This document shows positions 6,745-11,483 of a stretch of 11,483 bases of DNA, one piece after another. The translations under genes and the position numbers were made by a program. Origin of the DNA: Deltaproteobacteria bacterium (GTDB taxonomy: Bacteria; Desulfobacterota_E; Deferrimicrobia; Deferrimicrobiales; Deferrimicrobiaceae); assembly GCA_023488945.1 (NCBI GenBank), contig JAMDBZ010000037.1, positions 1-11,483 on the forward strand, given 5' to 3'. The notes beneath the pieces were generated by a model. That model searched no databases. It had not been told where the DNA came from and was given only the letters and a program-made list of their open reading frames with translations. Numbering within the stretch: the stretch's first letter is position 1; each line of letters opens with the position of its first letter.

Positions 6745-7491
6745 CTACCGCTCCCGGAACCAGACCACGCGGAACCCCTCGGCGTAGCGGACGGCACTTG
6801 CGTCCCCCGTCCCGCCGCCGCTCGCCCACCCCGCCCGCTCCGCCTCGCGGCGCCCCCACTCGCGGATCATCCCGGCGGGGTCCCATCCTCCCATCTGGCT
6901 CGCGTGGGCCCGAAGGGCCAGGATCTTCGTGTCGATCGTGTCGGTGACGTCGATCCAGACATTGGGGAAAAACGTCATGGCCACGAACACCGCCTGGACC
7001 TTGTGGGGCGGGCCGACCTCCGGCCAGAGCAATTCCATCTCGGCGCAAGGGGAAACGGCGTCGAGCGCGGCCGCCCCGGCCGCCCGGTGATCCGGATGGT
7101 TGATGTACCGGTCCTCGAAGAACCAGGACTGCGGATCCCCGCAGATCACGACCTCGGGCCGGAACCGGCGGATTTCGCGGACCAGGTCGCGCCGCACGTC
7201 GATCGTCGGCTGGAGCTCGCAGTCGTTGTGCCCCAGGAAGACGACGTCCTTCACCCCGAGGATCCGCGCCGCCTCCCGTTGCTCCGTTTCCCGCGTGCGG
7301 GCCAGCGTGTCCCGGGTGTACTTCGGATCGTGCGTCCCGGCGTTTCCGCTCGTGATGAGGACGAGCGTCACTTCGCAGCCGGCCTTCGCCCACTTCGCGA
7401 TCGTCCCCGCGACCGTGAAATCCGCGTCGTCGGGGTGCGCGAAGATCGCCATCGCGGACTTCGGGACATAGCTGGAACCGATGGTAGGCAA
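6745..7491 (-). CDS. PIG-L / LmbE-family N-acetylglucosaminyl deacetylase-like protein
   Basis: This 248-residue protein belongs to the zinc-dependent PIG-L/LmbE family, which removes acetyl groups from GlcNAc moieties (for example in mycothiol, bacillithiol or glycolipid precursors). Zinc-ligand motifs are AHPDD (18-22) at the end of the first strand and HPDH (132-135); GTIAKWAKAG, LITSGNAGTHD and TRETEQREAARILG between them are also typical. No signal peptide is seen. I chose the TTG at 7491 because GGAGG lies 5 nt before it and the resulting N-terminus leads naturally into the first strand; the ATG at 7452 would remove residues just before that strand and has no ribosome binding site. The substrate cannot be told from sequence, and no thiol-biosynthesis or glycosyltransferase partner is adjacent. 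It converges on ade and diverges from msrA. Confidence 0.87.
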   Translation of the reverse strand: MPTIGSSYVPKSAMAIFAHPDDADFTVAGTIAKWAKAGCEVTLVLITSGNAGTHDPKYTRDTLARTRETEQREAARILGVKDVVFLGHNDCELQPTIDVRRDLVREIRRFRPEVVICGDPQSWFFEDRYINHPDHRAAGAAALDAVSPCAEMELLWPEVGPPHKVQAVFVAMTFFPNVWIDVTDTIDTKILALRAHASQMGGWDPAGMIREWGRREAERAGWASGGGTGDASAVRYAEGFRVVWFRER

Positions 7492-7686
7492 TGAATCCTC
7501 CGCGCCCGGTCGGGATTTGACGTTTGTTAGATTCGGTCTCCGGATGGAGGGTTCGCCGCACCGGGTGTTCCCTGTCATGGCACGGATCAACGGTCGGGAA
7601 CGGCTCGCGGGAAATTCGTCGAAACGGATCCGGAGCCGGGACGTTCCCCTTCGAACCCGGATGAATGTCAAACGAATCTCAATTTC
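7492..7686. promoter_or_regulatory. Divergent spacer between PIG-L and msrA
   Basis: This 195-bp spacer must hold promoters for both genes. On the plus strand an extended -10-like element TGT-TAGATT lies at 7525-7533, with a TTGACG just upstream at 7517-7522 that is too close to serve as its -35. On the minus strand a TTGACA at 7671-7666 has no convincing -10 at the right distance. I see no riboswitch or coding remnant. Confidence 0.25.
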
Positions 7687-8322
7687 ATGGTGATTCGGTT
7701 GGCTCTGGTTCTCGCGATATCCGGTCTCCTGTTTTCGGCCGCGTCGGAGGCAGGAAACGGACTGTACAAATCGCCCGGAAGCCGGAAACTCGAGAAGGCG
7801 ACCTTCGCGGGCGGCTGCTTCTGGTGCATGGAGCATCCCTTCGATCAACTGGAAGGGGTCGTCTCCGTCACGGTCGGCTACACCGGCGGGCACACGAAGA
7901 ACCCGACCTACGAGGAGGTCTCGGCAGGCGGCACGGGGCACGCCGAGTCGGTCCAGGTCGTGTACGACCCCGCGAAGATCAGCTACACGAAACTGCTCGA
8001 CGTCTTCTGGCACAACATCGACCCGACGACGCCGAACCGCCAGTTCTGCGACGTGGGGAGCCAGTACCGCACCGCAATCTTCCACCACGACGAGAACCAA
8101 AGGCGGCTCGCCGAGGAATCGAAAAGGGCCCTCGAGGCCTCGGGGAAGCTCCCCGGGAAAATCGTGACGGAAATCACGAAGGCGTCCGAGTTCTACCCCG
8201 CCGAGGAGTACCACCAGCACTATTACAGGAAGAACCCCATCCGCTACAAGTTCTACCGGTACAACTGCGGGCGGGACCAGCGGCTCGAGCAGTTGTGGGG
8301 GAAGGACCCGCACCGGTCGTGA
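7687..8322 (+). CDS. msrA: Peptide-methionine (S)-S-oxide reductase MsrA, exported
   Basis: MsrA reduces the S-epimer of methionine sulfoxide in oxidised proteins. The 211-residue protein begins with a signal peptide (MVIRLALVLAISGLLFSA, probable SEA cleavage at 20-22), so it should act in the periplasm. The catalytic motif GCFWC is at 43-47, with Cys44 the nucleophile and Glu49 following. GVVSVTVGYTGGHTKNPTYEEV, GHAESVQVVYDP, FWHNIDPT, QFCDVGSQYRTAIF and EFYPAEEYHQHYY are all standard. One resolving cysteine remains in the tail YRYNCGRDQRLEQLWG. The protein stands alone with no fused MsrB. ATG 7687 has no clear Shine-Dalgarno, but later starts would cut into the signal peptide. The scrap of an acyltransferase gene follows 34 bp after the stop. 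Confidence 0.95.
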   Translation: MVIRLALVLAISGLLFSAASEAGNGLYKSPGSRKLEKATFAGGCFWCMEHPFDQLEGVVSVTVGYTGGHTKNPTYEEVSAGGTGHAESVQVVYDPAKISYTKLLDVFWHNIDPTTPNRQFCDVGSQYRTAIFHHDENQRRLAEESKRALEASGKLPGKIVTEITKASEFYPAEEYHQHYYRKNPIRYKFYRYNCGRDQRLEQLWGKDPHRS

Positions 8323-8356
8323 CCGGGGGACGCTTCCCGGAGGCCCGGGAGGCGCG

Positions 8357-8591
8357 GTGGAGCTGCTCGAAATCAAGGCCGAGGTGCACCGGCTGATCGG
8401 CGAGCTCGAGGCCCGGGGCGCCCACGTCTACATCCCGCGCCGCAACCGGGACTACGCCGTCAAGGTCGGCCTGCGGATGCTTACCCTGCGCCGTGTGGTC
8501 ACGGAGAAGGACGGCTTTTCGCGCCGGTGCCTGGGGAGAGGACCCGATATTAAAGTATTACGCGAACTCAATCCGGCATCCGTTCAGATGA
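8357..8591 (+). pseudogene. C-terminal remnant of a probable glycerolipid acyltransferase (PlsB-like), frameshifted
   Basis: From GTG 8357 the frame reads ELLEIKAEVHRLIGELEARG and HVYIPRRNRDYAVKVGLRML to VVTEKDGF. After a TTTT run at 8516-8519 the sense continues in the +1 frame as RAGAWGEDPILKYYANSIRH-PFR and stops with TGA at 8589-8591. The pattern of a helix, the phrase about 'RGAHVYIPRR...YAV..GLRMLTLRR' and a final YYANSI resembles the C-terminal end of bacterial glycerol-3-phosphate acyltransferase-like proteins (YYRNN/YYANS motif). Such proteins are several hundred residues long, and nothing upstream of 8357 continues the homology, so this is a 75-codon scrap. One surplus T in the run explains the frame change. 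A GGGAGG precedes the GTG, so an aberrant 125-residue product ending at 8734 is formally possible. The family call is from memory of motifs and moderately sure. Confidence 0.5.
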
Positions 8592-8998
8592 AAGACACGT
8601 TTCGGGCTGTCCCCACAAGCGCCGATTGTCTTCTCCTCGGGACATCTTCGTCTCGACGAGTCCCTTCCGGCGATCTGTCCGGCAAATTTCCCCGGACGTG
8701 GCGAGCCGGAATCCCGGCATGGGCCTCGCGATGAACGGGCGGAACCACTCCCCGCAATGGCATCTCGGATACACGGCATGGAAACAATCGTTTTATTCTT
8801 TCAAAACTCCATAATTTAATTTGTGATTAATTCCAACAAAACTTCCCTGAAGATTTCACTAAAGTTCCCCCTTTAAGTTCCGAAAAATATTTCGTATATC
8901 CGTTCGGCGTGTTCGGTCTTTATCGGGGAGCAGGATGAACCCGGGTCACCGGACGCATTGACGGAAAACGCGGGTGGAACGGCAAGACGGGGACGGGC
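8592..8998. other. Non-coding spacer with AT-rich core ahead of the hybrid kinase
   Basis: No gene is supported in this 407-bp stretch. The first half is GC-rich and has one inverted repeat, GTCCGG (8677-8682) / CCGGAC (8692-8697), with no T-run behind it. Positions about 8785-8900 are strikingly AT-rich, with runs such as TAATTTAATTTGTGATTAATT, and probably contain the promoter for the kinase gene. A weak candidate is TTTAAG (8872-8877), 17 bp, TATATC (8895-8900). CGAAA/TTTCG arms at 8881-8894 and two AAGTTCC repeats (8862, 8875) may be binding sites. Confidence 0.4.
8935..8961 (+). other. Possible 8-codon upstream ORF before the kinase gene
   Basis: ATG 8935 opens an eight-residue frame, MNPGHRTH, closed by TGA at 8959-8961. 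GGGGAG at 8925-8930 gives it a better ribosome binding site than the kinase start has. It ends 37 nt before the kinase ATG. It could be a translational leader or simply chance; the residues show no attenuator-like pattern. Confidence 0.2.
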
Positions 8999-11483
8999 AT
9001 GAAAGGATTCAGGGGCCTTGTTGAAATTCCGAGAGCCGCGTTGAAGCGCGCATGGGCCTACACGGGCGCAACGCGCGGACCGGAGAGGGAGCAGGCATAC
9101 ATCCGGTTCGCGCTGGGCCTTACCGCGACGATCTACCTCTTCCTGTACCTCCCCTCCCAGACCGAGGTCGATCTGCTCGCAGCCGCCTTCAATTTCTACT
9201 CCATCACGATGCTGATCTCCACCTTCGTCCAGCCCGGCAATAGTCGGCTCCGGAGGATCGGGGGGCTCACGCTCGACACGCTTGCCCCTTGCTACGCCAT
9301 GTACTTGTCCGACAGGGCCGGAGCGCCGCTCGTGGTCATCCTGTTCTGGAGCCAGTTCGGATACAGTTTCCGGTACGGGAAAAACTACCTGCTCTACGGC
9401 ATGGCGCTCTGCCTCGTCTTCTTCAGCGCGGTCATCACCAACACCCCGTACTGGATCGCGAACAGGGAAATGGCGGTCGGACTGCTGCTGGGGGTTCTTT
9501 TCATCCCCGCCTTCTTTGCGGGATTCATCTTCAGATCGAAGGAGTTCATCGATTCGTCGAAAAGAATTTTGAAATGCGCCTTGGCGTACACTCGTGCAAC
9601 GCGCGGCCCGGAGAGGGACCAGGCCTACATCCGGCTCTTTCTTTGCGCGCTCGCCACCGTATATGTCTACACTCATCCCTCCACTCAATCGGAGGCCCTG
9701 TGGATCGGCATCTCTTACACTTTCTTTTCAATAGTGGTTCTGGCTTCGACCTTCACGCAGCCCGGCAAGAGCTGGCTCCGGAGAATCGGTGGCCTTACGC
9801 TCGATACGATAGTTCCCTGCTATGCAATGTACTTCTCTGACCGGGCTGGCGCGCCGCTCGTGCTCATCCTGTTCTGGAACCAGTTCGGGTACAGCTTCCG
9901 GTACGGGAAGAACTACCTGCTTTACGGCATGGCGCTCTGCCTCGTGTCCTTCGGTTTTGTCATCACGCATACCCCCTATTGGATCGCGAACAAGGAGATG
10001 GGTTACGGACTGTTGCTGGGAGTCCTTTTCATACCCGCCGTCTTCGTGGGGTTCATGATCCGCAAGGTCACGGCCGCGATGGAGAAAGCGGAGATCGCGA
10101 ATCGGGCGAAGTCCCGCTTCGTCGCGAACATGTCCCATGAGATGCGGACGCCGCTGAACGGAATCATTGGCACGCTGGAACTCCTCTCGGGGACCCGGTT
10201 GGACCCCGAACAGCAGGAATATGCCAAGGCGGTGCGGACCTCCGCGGACGCCCTCCTGTCGCTCGTCAACGACGTCCTGGACATCTCCAAGATCGAGGAA
10301 GGGAAGGTGTCGATCCACCCGGAGGGAATGGACCTCCACGCATTCATCAAGTCGACCGCCTCGATCATGGGGCAACCGATCAAGACGAAGGGGCTCTCCT
10401 TCCGCGTCCTGGTCTCCTCATCCGTCCCCTTCCTCGTTCGGGGCGACCAGGCCCGAATTCGCCAGGTCCTGATCAACCTTTTAAGCAACGCGGCCAAGTT
10501 CACGGAGAAGGGAGAGGTGTCCCTCCGGATGCTCAAGGAGAGCGAGGACGAGCAATCAGTGATGGTCCGCTTCGAGGTCGCCGACACGGGGATCGGCATG
10601 ACCGAAGAGGCGAGGTTGCGGATCTTCGAGCGGTTCACGCAGGCGGACGAGTCGATCACGAGGAAATACGGGGGGACGGGGCTCGGGACGACGATTTCCA
10701 AGGAACTGGTCGAGCTCATGGGGGGGCAGATCGGCGTCGAGAGCAACCTGGGAAAGGGAAGCACTTTCTGGTTCACGGTACGGCTGGAGAAGCTTCCTGA
10801 GGCCGCCGCGCTTGCATCGATGAGCAGCCCGATTTCCAGGACCCGCGTGCTTTTGGTCTCGGCGGACGACGCGATCGCCGAGACGATCAATGGCTACCTC
10901 CTTTCCTGGGGGGTAGGACACATCCGGCGCGTTTACAACACGGGACAGGCGTACGACTACGCGGGACGGGTCTTTCGGGACCAGTCGACCTGCCATGTCA
11001 CCATCGTCGTGCGGAAGGATCTCAACGAGGATCCCTTCCGGTTTTCCGGAGCGCTTCAGCGGATGGGCGCGTTCAAGAACATGCGTCTCATGCTGATCGG
11101 TAATGGGAGCGCCGACTCAACCGGCGAGGAGGTCTCTCGTCACGGCTACAGGGGGATGGTGGAGTCGCCGGAGTCCGTCCGGGACCTCATGTGCGCCTTG
11201 CATTACATCCTGCCGTACGACGAGGGACGGCACGCCGGAGTGCCGGTGGCGGCCGGCGCCCGCGGACTGGAGCCGCGCCGCCTCAGGATCCTCGTAGCCG
11301 AGGACAACCCGACCAACCAGATGGTCATCGCGAAGCTTCTGGAGCGGGCGGGGCATTCCGTCAAGGTCGTGGCGGACGGTCAGAGAGCCCTGGACGTCCT
11401 CCGGAGCGAACCGCTGGACGTCGCCATGCTCGACCTCAACATGCCGGTCATGGGCGGACTCGACGCGGCGAAACAATACCTGA
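8999..11483 (+). CDS. RpfC-type hybrid histidine kinase with a tandemly duplicated membrane sensor (3' end outside window)
   Basis: This open frame from ATG 8999 continues off the window (828 codons seen). Residues 19-176 and 195-352 are two copies of the same multi-pass sensor, each with about six hydrophobic segments and the phrase [20 protein letters not shown]; the same style of sensor occurs once in Xanthomonas RpfC, the receptor kinase for diffusible fatty-acid signal. A single kinase core follows: [10 protein letters not shown] with phospho-accepting His380, N-box [10 protein letters not shown] (493-502), DTGIG (529-533) and GGTGLG (558-563). Residues 614-740 look like a receiver fold without an acceptor Asp. 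A second receiver starts at 763 with AEDN (767-770) and acceptor Asp812 in [11 protein letters not shown]. An HPt domain would be expected beyond the edge. The start has a weak GGGGAC site; a stop at 8936-8938 prevents upstream extension. No rpfF or rpfG gene is visible. Confidence 0.9.
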   Translation, partial: MKGFRGLVEIPRAALKRAWAYTGATRGPEREQAYIRFALGLTATIYLFLYLPSQTEVDLLAAAFNFYSITMLISTFVQPGNSRLRRIGGLTLDTLAPCYAMYLSDRAGAPLVVILFWSQFGYSFRYGKNYLLYGMALCLVFFSAVITNTPYWIANREMAVGLLLGVLFIPAFFAGFIFRSKEFIDSSKRILKCALAYTRATRGPERDQAYIRLFLCALATVYVYTHPSTQSEALWIGISYTFFSIVVLASTFTQPGKSWLRRIGGLTLDTIVPCYAMYFSDRAGAPLVLILFWNQFGYSFRYGKNYLLYGMALCLVSFGFVITHTPYWIANKEMGYGLLLGVLFIPAVFVGFMIRKVTAAMEKAEIANRAKSRFVANMSHEMRTPLNGIIGTLELLSGTRLDPEQQEYAKAVRTSADALLSLVNDVLDISKIEEGKVSIHPEGMDLHAFIKSTASIMGQPIKTKGLSFRVLVSSSVPFLVRGDQARIRQVLINLLSNAAKFTEKGEVSLRMLKESEDEQSVMVRFEVADTGIGMTEEARLRIFERFTQADESITRKYGGTGLGTTISKELVELMGGQIGVESNLGKGSTFWFTVRLEKLPEAAALASMSSPISRTRVLLVSADDAIAETINGYLLSWGVGHIRRVYNTGQAYDYAGRVFRDQSTCHVTIVVRKDLNEDPFRFSGALQRMGAFKNMRLMLIGNGSADSTGEEVSRHGYRGMVESPESVRDLMCALHYILPYDEGRHAGVPVAAGARGLEPRRLRILVAEDNPTNQMVIAKLLERAGHSVKVVADGQRALDVLRSEPLDVAMLDLNMPVMGGLDAAKQYL
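9053..9526 (+). repeat. Intragenic tandem duplication, copy 1 (sensor module)
   Basis: This stretch matches 9581-10054 at a constant offset of 528 bp with no indels. By hand count about 111 of 158 encoded residues are identical (roughly 70%). The last 98 residues match at about 82 of 98, whereas the middle of the first half (residues ~40-70) is almost unrelated. Exact nucleotide runs are shared, for example around CGGTACGGG at 9371 and 9899. Confidence 0.95.
9581..10054 (+). repeat. Intragenic tandem duplication, copy 2 (sensor module)
   Basis: This is the second copy of the sensor module, joined through a short linker to the kinase helix that carries His380. Both copies start with the basic phrase (AYT.ATRGPER.QAYIR) and both end with [14 protein letters not shown]. 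An even number of membrane passages per copy, with the same basic flank, would place both in the same orientation. Confidence 0.95.

Noticed and set aside
5895..6797. 300-codon minus-strand frame antisense to ade
   Set aside because: It shows no motifs and covers the conserved C-terminal domain of adenine deaminase.
8677..8697. Inverted repeat GTCCGG/CCGGAC as a terminator
   Set aside because: A six-pair stem with a nine-base loop and no T-run on either side is not convincing.
9053..10054. Sensor duplication as a mobile-element or assembly repeat
   Set aside because: The copies are only ~70% identical at protein level with a precise codon offset, so they are two evolved copies, not a simple assembly duplicate or insertion sequence.
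8873..10375. Minus-strand frames opposite the kinase sensor (271 and 215 codons), which look repeated
   Set aside because: Their apparent repetition only mirrors the duplicated sensor on the plus strand; the translations are charged low-complexity sequence.

Overview
The window is GC-rich DNA with the gene density and families of an environmental, probably deltaproteobacterial (Desulfobacterota / Desulfuromonadales-like) chromosome. This placement is an inference from the gene types (an exported single-Cache protein, a membrane spermidine-synthase-like protein, an exported PCMT, an RpfC-type hybrid kinase) and from base composition. No rRNA or other marker gene is present to confirm it. I see no tRNA, rRNA, CRISPR array, transposase or integrase.

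Layout. (1) 1-1055: a minus-strand gene for a small exported Cache-domain sensor protein, with a good intrinsic terminator behind it and a consensus-like sigma70 promoter about 300 bp ahead of its start. (2) 1056-1260: a broken PfkB sugar kinase gene in which only the first ~38 and last ~30 codons survive, fused out of frame. (3) 1272-4995, minus strand: a compact operon in the order hpt (hypoxanthine phosphoribosyltransferase), exported PCMT (isoaspartyl methyltransferase), and an 811-residue membrane protein with a spermidine-synthase-like core. (4) 5106-6737, plus strand: adenine deaminase, divergent from hpt across a 110-bp spacer that carries a perfect 7-3-7 palindrome. Together hpt and ade form a purine-salvage pair (adenine to hypoxanthine to IMP). 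(5) 6745-7491, minus: a PIG-L/LmbE deacetylase, tail to tail with ade. (6) 7687-8322, plus: an exported MsrA, followed by a frameshifted C-terminal scrap of what looks like a glycerolipid acyltransferase (8357-8591). (7) 8592-8998: a non-coding, partly AT-rich spacer. (8) 8999 to the window edge: a hybrid histidine kinase of the RpfC type.

The most unusual object is this last gene. Its RpfC-like multi-pass membrane sensor is present twice in direct tandem, with an exact 528-bp (176-codon) offset and no indels, ahead of a single kinase core, a degenerate receiver and a canonical receiver that runs off the window. Other notable points are two gene remnants within 8 kb, two protein-repair enzymes (PCMT and MsrA) that both carry apparent signal peptides, and a palindrome placed to co-regulate hpt and ade. 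All assignments come from reading motifs by eye; no database search was run.
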